This document shows, in pieces, positions 1-10,112 of a stretch of DNA of 64,000 nt (position 1 is its first letter; every line of letters starts with the position of its first letter). Below the pieces are notes generated by a model. The model did no database searches. It saw only the letters and a list, made by a program, of their open reading frames with translations, and was not told the DNA's origin. The stretch is from positions 223,439,415 through 223,503,414 of the forward strand of contig NC_081410.1 of the NCBI RefSeq assembly GCF_030272615.1, read 5' to 3'. This DNA is from Cryptomeria japonica. Taxonomy: Eukaryota > Streptophyta > Pinopsida > Cupressales > Cupressaceae. The position numbers were made by a program, and so were the translations under genes.

Positions 1-387
1 ATCTTTGTCTCTAGTCATTTTAGATGATCCATATATTATGCATACTTGTTTATGATTTGTTGTTTCTTCATCATATATTGGTGATGAGTTGTCTTCATTT
101 TCAGATGGAAATTGATAGTCATGAGAATTTGTGACGCTTTCTATGTACATTTCACTTTCTGATTCTATATCACATATCTGCTCTTGTTTTGGTAAATGAG
201 TAGGCCTCTTTTGCATTATGGATACCCTTCTTAATCCTAGTATTAGTCTTTGCAGTCTTTCTTCATCTGATTCAAATGGAGGTGCTGAAGTTGTTTCTCT
301 TGGAAAGAGTATTGACGATAACCAAGGATTTGGTTCATCTACTCATGTTAAGCTTGTATCTTTTGCCATGTTTTCTTGCACATATGA
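1..387 (-). pseudogene. Element A pol, acidic linker between G-patch and reverse transcriptase (fragment)
   Basis: Read on the minus strand this stretch is open for about 129 codons with one TGA near position 345. It is rich in Asp, Glu and Ser. Its place, directly after the G-patch region once element C is removed, matches the acidic serine-rich linker of element B at 17.0-17.7 kb. No catalytic motif is expected here. The frame runs on across the C insertion, with a TAA just before the junction. The fragment is cut by the window edge. Confidence 0.6.
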
Positions 388-1184
388 TGTTGGCATTGCA
401 CACTCTAATGGTAGTTAAAGGTGAATGAAGGTGTTGTCATTCATGGAAACCTTGCAATCTTATGGCACCGACAAGCACCAGCACCGGAAGACTCTACACC
501 AGCAGATAGTTCACCGGCAGCAACAATAATGTTTACCGACACCCTAGCTGACAGGATTTTGATTATTGTATTTTGTATTTAATTATAATATCTTTTTGTA
601 AGCTGATGTGACATGTTGTAATAAGATTCATATATAAGTATAAGATCTTGTAGATCATTTTTGGTGATATACATGAAAAAGGATAGACATGATGGATATG
701 TAGAGCAAATATTAAGGCAAATTTTGTTGAAAGATTTATGGTTATTGTATGAGCTTAAACTGGTACTGAACCTGGCATAGGAGATGTTGTTTTGTAGTAG
801 TACATTATATTGGATTCTCATAATCCATTTTGTAAGTCAGTGAGACTTCCTTTTGTAACTGAGAAGTGAGCTCTAGGCAATTGGCCTTTTTGCATGTGCA
901 GGCCCCTCTTGAAAGTAATATCCATTCATTGGCCAGTGAGTGAATATTGTGGGTTACAAATCCCATCGAGGTTTTTCCCACACTGATTTTCCTCATTAAA
1001 CATCTTTTGTTATGGTGTGCTTTATATGTTGTCTTTATTGTTCATATTTATTGCATTAATTCTTATTTACCAGTACATTGTTTTGGAATGCATAATAGTT
1101 AATAAGGTCAAATATTTTGTAAACCGGTTAGATACTAATTCACCCCCCCTCTCAGCATCTTTGGGACTATCATCAATCCTAACA
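388..1184 (+). repeat. 5' LTR of element C
   Basis: It starts TGTTGGCATT and ends ATCCTAACA, and is the same length as the 3' copy. The target duplication half TATGA lies just before it. It contains a TATA-like TATATAAG and, near its right end, a C-rich stretch before the terminus that is shared with the LTR ends of elements E and G. Confidence 0.92.
631..638 (+). promoter_or_regulatory. TATA-like box in element C 5' LTR
   Basis: TATATAAG lies 244 bp into the LTR, a plausible U3 position. The matching site in the 3' LTR has decayed to GATATAAG. No start site can be assigned from the sequence alone. Confidence 0.45.
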
Positions 1185-1186
1185 AT

Positions 1187-1199
1187 TGGTATCAGAGCC
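1187..1199 (+). promoter_or_regulatory. Primer binding site, initiator-Met tRNA (element C)
   Basis: TGGTATCAGAGCC follows the 5' LTR after a two-base AT spacer. This is the standard complement of the plant initiator-Met tRNA 3' end used by most Ty1/copia elements, and it fixes both the LTR end and the plus orientation. Confidence 0.93.
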
Positions 1200-1255
1200 T
1201 TGTCCTCTATTTTCAAAAGCCTAACAACTTGAGGAAGATTCTGACACTGGTACAG

Positions 1256-2329
1256 ATGGAAAACTTGAGAAAGCAATTGGAAACAGCTCTTGCAGACTTT
1301 GATGTAGAAAAGTTGAAGAATATCAAACTTGAAAATGATCTAAGGACTGCACAGGAATTCATTCAAGGACTTTGAGAGAATCTCACTATTGCTAGAAACA
1401 AAAGAAGAGAACTTCATGAGAAGATACATAATGATGATGATGAAAAGGAAACTCTTAATGAGCTTGTAAGAAAGATGAGGCAAGAAAACATGACCTTGAG
1501 GAATGAAATGCAAGACATGACTATGAGATTTTTTAGAGGCATTGAAGACAGAAAGAAGAATGAAGATGACTTGACTAGAAGACTCAATGATGCTGAAAAT
1601 GAAAATCTAAGACTCAGTCATGAAAATGATATGTTAAAGATAGATCTGATTCACATGGAACATGATAAAATTGAACTTATGAGGTAGAAGGGAATCTTGG
1701 AAAATGAGTTGGCTACTGCAAATCAACATAAAGAGAAATTCAAGAAAAGTTCAGAAGAACTTGATGGTATGCTAAAAAGTCAGGAACCTAATGGAGACAC
1801 TAATGGACTTGGATTTGAAGTTGGTGAAAGTTCTGGTACTGCAAACAATCATGATCATAGTAAACCGGTAAGACAACCTAATGCCTACAAATTTAATGGG
1901 AGATGCTTTAACTATAACAAGTATGGTCATAGAGAAAATCAGTGTAGATCTAGAAACAATCAGAACATTAATACACCCATCGGTCAATGTTCCAAATGCA
2001 ACAAGATTGGTCACAATTCAGAAAAATACAGAATGAATGTAAGATGTTATGTTTGTGAAAGATTTAGGGACTTATCTAATCAATGCAAAATACAAACCAG
2101 CATAGGATATGGAAAGGCTATTCAAAAAAACAATGTGACTTGTTATGCTTGTAAAAAGATTGGACATATTGCAAAATTTTGTAGAAGCAAGACTTCACTG
2201 ACAAAGAATAAAGGACCCAATTTGAAAAGAAAACAGAAGGTTGATGAGGTAAGGCAAGAATTTTCAAGACAAAGGATTAGAAAGGTAGATCAGAATGTTG
2301 ATGAGACTATTCCTTCACCGGTAGAATAG
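1256..2329 (+). pseudogene. Element C gag-like protein: coiled coil plus four CCHC knuckles
   Basis: One frame runs from the ATG at 1256 to the TAG ending at 2329, about 357 codons, broken only by TGA 1373-1375 and TAG 1685-1687. The first half is charged, heptad-like coiled coil rich in Glu, Lys and Leu. The second half carries four zinc-knuckle units between about 1904 and 2183. Only the last (CYACKKIGHIAKFC) keeps all four ligands: the first has Cys to Tyr at ligand two, the second Cys to Tyr at ligand four, and the third lacks the His. There is no recognisable copia capsid domain, so this looks like a gag tail that kept RNA binding and self-association. It starts 56 bp after the primer site, leaving no room for a lost upstream capsid. 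Confidence 0.75.
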
Positions 2330-2670
2330 AGTATTACTCCACCAGTAGGAGACTCTTCATCCAACTAAAAAGTAACCCTTGGGGGTATTGCAACAAATTG
2401 AAAATCATGCAAGTTTACCCTTAGTTAATAGTGGGAAGATGAACTTCTTCTTTACCGGTAGATGTGTTAAGTTTCGCTTAACCGACAGGCATTTATTATG
2501 GTTGTTGGAAGAAATGACATTATAAATCAATGTTTTTCCCTCTTTTTCATTCATCGAGCATTCAAACTTTCCTAAGAGCACAAAAAACCTGAGCAAAGGC
2601 ATCCAAAGCGAGAAGTGAAGCAAGTTCTTTCAAGCATCCAAACCTATCAGGCAGATTAAGGTATTTATCA
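2330..2670 (+). other. Spacer between the two element C reading frames
   Basis: About 340 bp without a convincing frame in either direction. It contains one ACCGGT site at 2454. No splice or ribosome-entry signal can be named. Confidence 0.4.
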
Positions 2671-5202
2671 ATGGCTTCCTCCTCTGCTCTAGAGTTCATT
2701 GCAAATCCTACTATTATAGAAGTAATTAAACACCCTAGGCCTATTTTCAAGATTATCTCCGAAGTAGAAAAATAGGATGATACCCTAGGTGCTTTTTCAA
2801 AAATCCCTAAAGGAGTTTCCTATGCAGAAGACCCTAGAATTTACATACATTGCCACATTGAGGAATTAGGTTTAGAGGAAATCATGAAAATGTATAAAAA
2901 TGTCATCTGTGATGAAAGTGGAGTTGTGAAACCCAAACATAAGGTTATAGAGAATTTAGGTTTTGTGGAAATCCTTGACATCCCAGAATTTCCTAAGGAA
3001 GTAGTAAGGATTATGCTCAATAGAGTTCGTGGTGAATTCTTTTGGCTAGACTCTATTCATAAAATCACTAAGGAAGTAGTTAGGGCAGTGACTAGCTTAC
3101 TCTCCACCAGTAGTAGGCTAGATAAAAATAAGAAGGTTCCTAATAAAATGGTGATGACTTTAATAGGAGCAACCTAGGACAATAGATCTTTGAGAGTTAA
3201 TGATGTAAAAGACATAAATGTTAGATTCATAAGCATGATATTAGGATATAAAATCACACATGCAAACTGACTAAACTCAGTTTCTAGTCTATGTATTAAA
3301 AGTGCATATGATATGGTTAACAGTGATTCTAAGATAGATGTATGTGAATGGTTGAAGGATGAGTTGATTGACAACCTGAAGAAAATCAAAGGAGATAAGA
3401 AAGGTACTTTCCATTTTGGCAATCTTCTTGTATGCTTAATGCTATATCTTACAAAAGAGGTTCCAGTATAGGCAAGAAAGACTTTGGTTATGACATACCG
3501 GTAGGCAAACAACTATCTGATATCTTCACCGGTATGGGGATAGATAATGATAACAACATTACTAAGTATTTACAAGCATTTAAAGCAAAAATGAAAACAA
3601 GGGAAAGGTTGCCACAAAGCATTGTAGATAAATATGAAAAGGAAATTTGCTTTGTAATTAAGAAAGATGAAATCTAGATGGAGGCAGTTCTTCCTAGAAC
3701 TGTTTGGGTGACAGAAATGGGATATTTTCTTTGTTGAAAAAGAGAAACAAGAAGAACTGAACATACCTAAAACATTCAAGGTATACCAAAAGGATCGAGA
3801 CAATGGAAAAGGAAAGGTAGGTGGACTACCTAATATAAATGTGACAGATAATCTACCACCACCTTCTGTTACTCCACCGGTACTAACTGACAATACACCG
3901 GCTACTGAGAATGTGGAAACACCACATGAGGATATAAACCCCGAGTCTGAAATCTTGTATAATATGAACATAGATACTCAGGAGGTAAATATTGTAGTTG
4001 ACAAATAAAGCATGGAGGAAAATAAAAATGATGTTGCTACTGAGCAACTGACTGATAATGTTGAGATTGGATCACAGGGAGAACACATTGAGATTGGGGT
4101 TAGTGAAATGCTTACTGATAATACTATTGATGCAAGCACTGAAAAACCAACAAAGATAGAGTTACCGACTGTTGAGAATATAGAGAAACCAATTGAGATA
4201 CTGGTAGTGGACAATGCAGAGGTACTAATAGAGAAACCAACAATGGATAACACTGAGAAACAATCAGAAACACCGGCTGATAACAATGTGAAATAGGCAG
4301 AGACACAAGCAGAGAAACAAGTTGAGTCATAGGTACACACAGAGACAATGCCACCGACAACTACTGAAAAGCCTAAACCTTTACTAGTAGAAATGCAAAC
4401 ACAGATTGACCCTTGAGAGGTCGAGACAAGAAAAGTGATTGCTTCCATCAGCAGCACAAAGATTGTGAAGGTAATTGGCTAGACATCCATTACTTCCATG
4501 ACAGAATTTAGACCAACCAATGTGACTGAAGTACTATTGGATTCTATTAAGAAAATTATAGATTGTAATGTATTGGCCTATAAGGCAATAGATGATACAA
4601 TTCCTATTCTTAAATTGATTGCAACCAAGTGTAATGTAGATAATAAGGATTCTTTGATTTAGTTAGACACATTGTCTAAATACATCACCAGTAATATACT
4701 GAATGTAGATCAAATAAATAAATAAATATTTAAAGAGAAAATGGATAGGGAAAAAGAGAAATTATTTGGTGAAACAATAAATAATTGCATGGAACATATT
4801 GACAGCCTTTTACCGACACTGAATAAAACAATTATGGAGTTCAAGGAACTGTACAGAGACACTTGTAAGACAAATCTTTTGACAGTGGATATTGATAAGG
4901 AAATTAGCAAAGTGCAAAAGGAGATTAATGACATAGCTAATAATATCATTGGCTCATCTGAACCAATATCAGTTATTGAGCAAGAAATTGCTAGATTTGA
5001 GGAGAAACTAGAGAAGTTAGAGAAGGACAAGGAAAGAATAAAGGGCAAAGCAAAAGAGCTTAAATGCAGACTCAGTCCAAAATTGGATAATCTCATCTCT
5101 CTACGAAAAGAGATCTCTGAGGCACTTATTCAAGACAAAAGGCACCAGAAGAGAAAATGCATCATCTCACCAGTACTATTTAGAGAACTGAAGCAGCATT
5201 GA
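2671..5202 (+). pseudogene. Element C accessory ORF of unknown function
   Basis: An ATG at 2671 opens a frame that can be followed to the TGA at 5202, roughly 840 codons, through about a dozen stops (for example TAG 2773, TAG 3175, TGA 3268) and frameshifts near 3465 and 3735. The first 330 residues look globular, with a hydrophobic-charged pattern reminiscent of plant-mobile-domain-type retroelement ORFs. Then come about 250 residues rich in Thr, Glu, Pro and Val in imperfect short repeats, and from 4741 a highly charged coiled coil of about 150 residues. I cannot assign a function. It is not gag, protease, integrase or RT. It is on the sense strand of the element, after the gag-like frame, in the place pol would occupy. 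Confidence 0.6.
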
Positions 5203-5338
5203 AGGATAACAATAGGTTTACTCAGAGTTTGAACTTGGTGTTAGCAAACTTATTCCAGATTGTAACCAACCGGTTACAAGGTTCTAGCTGAAAACTGCAC
5301 TCATTTGACAGATTTTTGACAACCTTTGTCATTTATGT

Positions 5339-5349
5339 CAAAGGGGGAG
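5339..5349 (+). promoter_or_regulatory. Internal second polypurine tract (element C)
   Basis: CAAAGGGGGAG lies 143 bp upstream of an identical 11-mer at the 3' LTR. Inverted TTTGACA and TGTCAAA arms lie around it. Element E has the same arrangement, so the spare tract seems conserved and not a chance repeat. Confidence 0.5.
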
Positions 5350-5481
5350 TAGTAGAACTGATAAAAATGACTTGTAGAAGAGATCATCTACTCAAGGGGA
5401 GCACACAGTTTTGGTAAGATTTTTGGACTTTATTTTTGGGACAAATTTTTGGATTTTTCTCATGAGTGTTGCCATCAATGC

Positions 5482-5494
5482 CAAAGGGGGAGAT
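5482..5494 (+). promoter_or_regulatory. Polypurine tract of element C
   Basis: The tract AAAGGGGGAGA ends two bases before the 3' LTR, where plus-strand priming is expected, and supports the LTR boundary and orientation. Confidence 0.85.
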
Positions 5495-6291
5495 TGTTGG
5501 CATTGAACACTCTAATGGTAGTTAAAGGTGATTGAAGGTGTTATCATTGATGGAAACCTTGAAATCTTATGGCACTAGCAGGCACCAACACTGGCAGACT
5601 CTACAACGGCAGATAGTTCATCGACAATGACAATAATGTTTACCAACACCCTATTCGACAATATTTTGATTATTGTATTTTATAATTAATTGTAATATCT
5701 TTTTGTAAGCCAACATGGCATGTTGTAATAAGACTTAGATATAAGTATGAGATATTGTAGATCATTTTTGGTGATATACATGAAAAAGGATAGATATGAT
5801 GGATATGTGGAGCAAATATTAAGGAAGATTTTATTGAAAGGTTTATGGTTATTGTATGAGCTTAAACTGGTACTAAACCTGGCATAGTAGATGCTATTTT
5901 GTAGCAGTACATTATGTTGAATTCTCATAATCCATTTTGTAAGTTAGTGAGAGTTCCTTTTGTAATTGAGCAGTGAGCTCTAGGTAGTTGGCTTTCCTAC
6001 ATGTCCAGGCCCCTCTTGTAAGTAATATCCATTTATTGGCCATTGAATGAATATTGTCGGTCACAAATCCCACCAAGGTTTTTCCCACACTGGGTTTCCT
6101 TGTTAAACATCTTGTGTTATGGTGTGCTTTCTATGTTATCTTTATTGTTCATATTTACTGCATTAATTCTTATTTACCGGTACATTATTTTGGAATGCAT
6201 AATAGTTAATAAGGTCAAATATTATGTAAACCGGTTAGATACTGATTCACACCCCCTCCCAGTATCTTTTGGACTATCATCAATCCTAACA
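5495..6291 (+). repeat. 3' LTR of element C
   Basis: 797 bp, collinear with the 5' copy without net length change, starting TGTTGGCATT and ending CTAACA. It is followed by AATGA, the partner of the TATGA before the 5' LTR. Many of the differences between the copies are transitions. Confidence 0.92.
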
Positions 6292-7766
6292 AATGATTAA
6301 GGTATTGTACTATTAGTTGTCTCTATGTTAGGTTCTTGCACAATTTTCCTCATGTCTTCACCATCTGATTCTGTGACAGGAGATGTTGGTAGTTTCTTTC
6401 TTTTCTAAGGTGGAAAGCAATCCATCTAGCTTATAGGTATGAAATCTGAGGGTACCTTTGGCTTGTTCAATATATCCAATGTTTGTTGTCTAGCTTCTGT
6501 AATTGGTGACACATATTTATATCCCAAGCCTTGATTCTTTGGGTTTTCATTTGGCAAAATAGGTTCTAATATTCCTTTCTTTTGTAGCCCTAATCTCATG
6601 GTGCCATCATATTCGTTATTTTGTAACATCTTGAAGTCGTTTCCATATTGATGTAGAGGTATCCTAGGTACTACCATGTCATCCTCCTTTCTATATATCC
6701 AGTGATTAATATCTTCATTTAAAGATTCTTCTTGTCGATCTCCCCATCTAATGAAGGAACAAGAATCTGAATATTTTACTATTTCTTTGCCTTTATCTTT
6801 CTTCATTGTTGTTTTTTGAGGCTTCCCAAAGGACCTTGGAGAAAGTGATGATTGTTTTCCATCTAATGTACTTGAAATGGAGTATTCTCCACAACCAACT
6901 TCATTAATATGTAAAGAAGATGTAGTTGGTGTATTTTTCTCTATTTCTTTAATTGATAATAATTCTGTTTGTAGGTGAATAGGAGCTTCCTGATTGTTTG
7001 GTACCTGATTGTCGAAGCTTGCCCTTAAATGATTACAATGTTGAAAAGGGTTTGGGTCACCATGGACAGTGATCTCTATACCATTATATGGGAACTTTAC
7101 ACATTAGTGAAAAGTTGATGGTACTGCTTACATTGTATGTGTCCATGGGTGACCTAAGAACATATTGTACCCCAATTCTCTATCTAGTACTTGGAAGGTG
7201 ATATTTGTTGTAGCCAGTTCCACTTGTACTGGTAATGTCACCATACCTTTGGAAGGGTGCTCCTCATCATCATAGGATTTTATATTGATTCTCTTAGTAG
7301 AGTCAATATAATGTTCAGAATATCCTAGAGCTTTGATCAAATATAGAGTACAAATTTTGAGGCCCGCACCACCATCTATTAGTACTCTTCGAACCTTTTT
7401 TCAGTCAATGAAAGCTTCTAAGTGCAACGGATCATTATGCATGAGTTAGTTTGCAGGAACATCCTATTTAATGAATGTGACCTTTGAGGTTGACAAGTTT
7501 CTCACCATTGGTTGAAATGTGTTCTCATCAATGTCCCTAGCAACAACCAAATCTTGTAAGGCTTTATTCAGGACTACTTTATGGGCTGGTGATATGCGCA
7601 ACAACTCAAATAATGAGATTTAGGCTAGAGTTCTCTTCAATTGATCCACCATATTATAGTTGCTAGCTATTGAAGGCTGGTTTGGTGGTACTCCTTGTAA
7701 TGTTACTTTTGATCTTCTTGCAATGACGACACAATCTCTACTTCTAGGATTCACTATGATTGTAGC
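6292..7766 (-). pseudogene. Element A gag end, aspartic protease and G-patch region
   Basis: Reading from 7766 down, the frame continues element A gag across the B insertion. A retropepsin-like domain with the active-site motif IDGGAGL lies near 7370, followed by the conserved flap-to-core segment down to about 7128. The motif has Gly where classical enzymes have Thr or Ser, as in the related element B. At 6806-6426 comes a G-patch-like glycine-rich segment (motif near 6550-6640). Stops are present, for example near 7128 and 6426. The order protease then G-patch is the same as in B. The product would be part of a gag-pol polyprotein acting in the virus-like particle. Confidence 0.75.
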
Positions 7767-8115
7767 TGTACGTTAGGAAATAGGAAATCATCACAAACAA
7801 GATAAACATACTAATCATTAGCTCAATCACGAAAGCACAATTGTAATGATCTATCCTAAACACATTCAATAAAGACATAAACATAAAACATTCAAAGTAA
7901 ATACTATGCAAACCAGATGTGGATATGAATGCTTCCTTCATGCGGCTCCATTGTTCTTCTTTCCTCTCCAAATAGTTTGGTTGTGGATCTCACCTACAAG
8001 TGCACACACATAATTGAAAGCAAGTAGACAAGATTATTGATCAAGAGTACTCGAAATGTGATTGATTAGAAATTTGATAATCTGATTAGCGGCCTCTGAT
8101 TGAAGAAATTCATCC

Positions 8116-8124
8116 AATTTATAG
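8116..8124 (-). promoter_or_regulatory. TATA-like box in element B LTR
   Basis: On the minus strand CTATAAATT lies about 1.16 kb into the LTR, and the same site is kept in the other copy at 24330-24338. The location fits a U3 promoter, but no start site is shown. Confidence 0.4.
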
Positions 8125-8768
8125 AAAAATTGGAGAAAAGACAAGATTAGCATGATTCAATTCAAATGGAAATTGCAAATCAATTATGTCAATTATGACA
8201 AATTATGCACTTTCTATGCAAAATTTGTTGATTGATAATTTATGACAAATTATGACAAACTTCTATTTCAAAAATTGATTGATTGTCAATTATGACAAAT
8301 TATGACAAATTTCTATGTCATTTCCATGAATTTAGGAGAGAAATAGGAGGAAATTGAAATTAGGAATTAAGAAATTAGAAAAATTAGAAAAAGAGGAATT
8401 AGGAAATTAAGAATTAGGAAAATGATGAAAATTAGAAATTAGGTAAATTAATTAATAATTTGTCATTTATTAATTAATTCATTCACAAAGAGGAATAATT
8501 AGCCAATTAAATGAACATTTAATTGTGACAAGAAGACTTAGGATAAATAAATAAATTATTAATCCTAGAGGAAGAAATGACACACAAGGTTAAATGATTA
8601 AATCATAAAACCCTAGAAGAGAATGACAATTAGGTCTTGATTGAAGATAATTGATATCGATCATGATTTTGAATTGACAAAGGACCAATGTGATAAATGA
8701 TTTGGTTGATAAATGCGCCAATTGACGAGGAACAATGACTAATTGAACCAAATTGACATAATGACGAC

Positions 8769-8990
8769 GATCGATGATAAATTTATCTCAAGATGACAAA
8801 ATTGACAAGAGGACAAGGATCGATGACAAAATAGATTGCAAGACGATAGGATTGAAAATGACCACGATGGATGACAAATCGATCGCAAAATGACAAGATT
8901 AAACATGACAACGATCGATGACAAATAGATCGCAAAATGACAAAGTTGAAAATGACTATGATCGATGACAAATCGATAAGATTGATAAGA
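8769..8990. repeat. 47-49 bp tandem repeat inside the B LTR
   Basis: Five units begin GATCGATG (or GATGGATG) at 8769, 8818, 8866, 8913 and 8960. The repeat is also present in the other LTR from 24993. It lies in the first third of the LTR in the direction of transcription, so it may be a U3 enhancer block. Confidence 0.7.
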
Positions 8991-9283
8991 GGACAAAACC
9001 CTAATTAGGATTGACGATGTCCAAAATGATGACAAATGAGCACGCACATTGATGCAATAAGATAAGATTGATTAAAATCATGACTGGATAGTGTTGTCGA
9101 CAAGACCAAATTCGAGAGTAAGACGATTGAAGAATGTAGAAGAATGACTCGATGCTTGCAAATGATAAAGACCAAATGTGTGACATAGGAGAAATGTTAA
9201 TGCGACGCAAAAACCTAAAATGAGGCAATGCGCAAATGTTAAAGTATGATCCCGCAAGCATTGACCATTTTTAGGTGTCTACA

Positions 9284-9297
9284 TTTTGCCCCTCTTT
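9284..9297 (-). promoter_or_regulatory. Polypurine tract of element B
   Basis: On the minus strand AAAGAGGGGCAAAA ends exactly at the 3' LTR start (TGTAGACACC). It confirms the LTR boundary and orientation. Confidence 0.85.
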
Positions 9298-10112
9298 GAG
9301 ACAATGCGATTTTAAGCATTGTTTCAAAGAACAATAATGAAAATGCCCCAGACAATAATAATGACATATGCATGCCCCCTCAAGGAATTGGCCAAAAACA
9401 TGCCGAAAAGAGGCCAATTGATCGATAAAAATGATAGAAAATGATAGGAACAAATAGACTGACAATCGGAGACCAAATGCATGAAGGACAAGCAATCAAA
9501 GATGCAAAAGACCACGACCAACATAAGATGGAGAGGGTGCATGTCCATCTATGCACTGACAAAGATCTATAAATGAGACCAAGAGAGGGAAAATTGCTCA
9601 TTTGCACTAGCCCAAGAGGAGAATTTGTTGCTCTGGAAAAGGACACTTGCAGAGAGATGGCAAACATTCCAATGGTGGATCACCTCAAGGAACGTGTACG
9701 CACATTCAGATGACTAGACGATGCAGGAGCAGCGGTATGGATCTCAAAAACCCATGTTTTCAATTTCATGAATTTTGATTGCTTGCGGGACATTGCGGGG
9801 CCCACAGGGGATGCAAAAAAGGACTCCTGCGCTTGTGTAGGGTGAATCCTACACTTGTGTAGGGTCTTCTATGCTTGTGTAGGGTACACAGGCATAGGTT
9901 ACAAGACACAAGCGCAGGTTCCTTGACACAGGCGTAGTTGTGCATTGGTGACTCAATTTTGGTTCGAAACTGCATGCAAAGGATCCGAAAAGAGGGGATA
10001 AGGGTAGGATAAGGTAGAATAGATGAAATACACCCTGATTTGGACATGAAAAAGAGGAAATGCAACCCATAGGAGCAAACCCTAATACTGACAAAATGTG
10101 CCCCAATTTGTG
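9298..10112. other. Element B 3' non-coding stretch next to the polypurine tract
   Basis: 815 bp with many overlapping short frames but none with a recognisable product. It holds the repeated CTTGTGTAGGG and ACACAAGCGCAGG motifs described separately. Confidence 0.5.
9826..9918. repeat. Inverted repeat with short direct repeats in element B 3' region
   Basis: CCTGCGCTTGTGT at 9826-9838 is perfectly complementary to ACACAAGCGCAGG at 9906-9918. Between and beside the arms the motif CTTGTGTAGGG occurs three times. A similar ACACAGGCGCAG series lies in the 5' leader at about 23740-23850. Confidence 0.6.

Larger units (their letters stand above)
388..6291 (+). mobile_element. Element C: non-autonomous copia-type LTR retrotransposon with no pol
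   Basis: Two direct repeats of exactly 797 bp (388-1184 and 5495-6291) begin TGTTGG and end CTAACA. They enclose a 4.3 kb interior with an initiator-Met primer site at its left end and a polypurine tract at its right end. Flanks TATGA and AATGA form a 5-bp target duplication with one mismatch. The interior codes for a coiled-coil/CCHC protein and a second long accessory protein. I see no protease, integrase, RT or RNase H. By eye the LTRs differ at roughly one base in ten, so the insertion is fairly old. It sits in the pol linker of element A. The shared termini and end structure with elements E and G suggest it used the proteins of a SIRE-like copia partner. Confidence 0.9.
7767..9283 (-). 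repeat. 3' LTR of element B
   Basis: On the minus strand it begins TGTAGACACC and ends in TACA, 1517 bp. It matches 23981-25507 throughout. The length difference is one 10-bp unit (ACAAATTATG) near 8200. It contains a cluster of 47-49 bp repeats at 8769-8990. Confidence 0.95.

Noticed and set aside
218-418. Plus-strand 66-codon frame across the left edge of element C
   Set aside because: It crosses the element boundary and is antisense to the acidic pol linker of element A.
3570-4457. Antisense Ser/Val/Phe-rich frames opposite the element C accessory ORF
   Set aside because: They are the mirror of the Thr/Glu-rich repeats of the sense frame and have no domain of their own.
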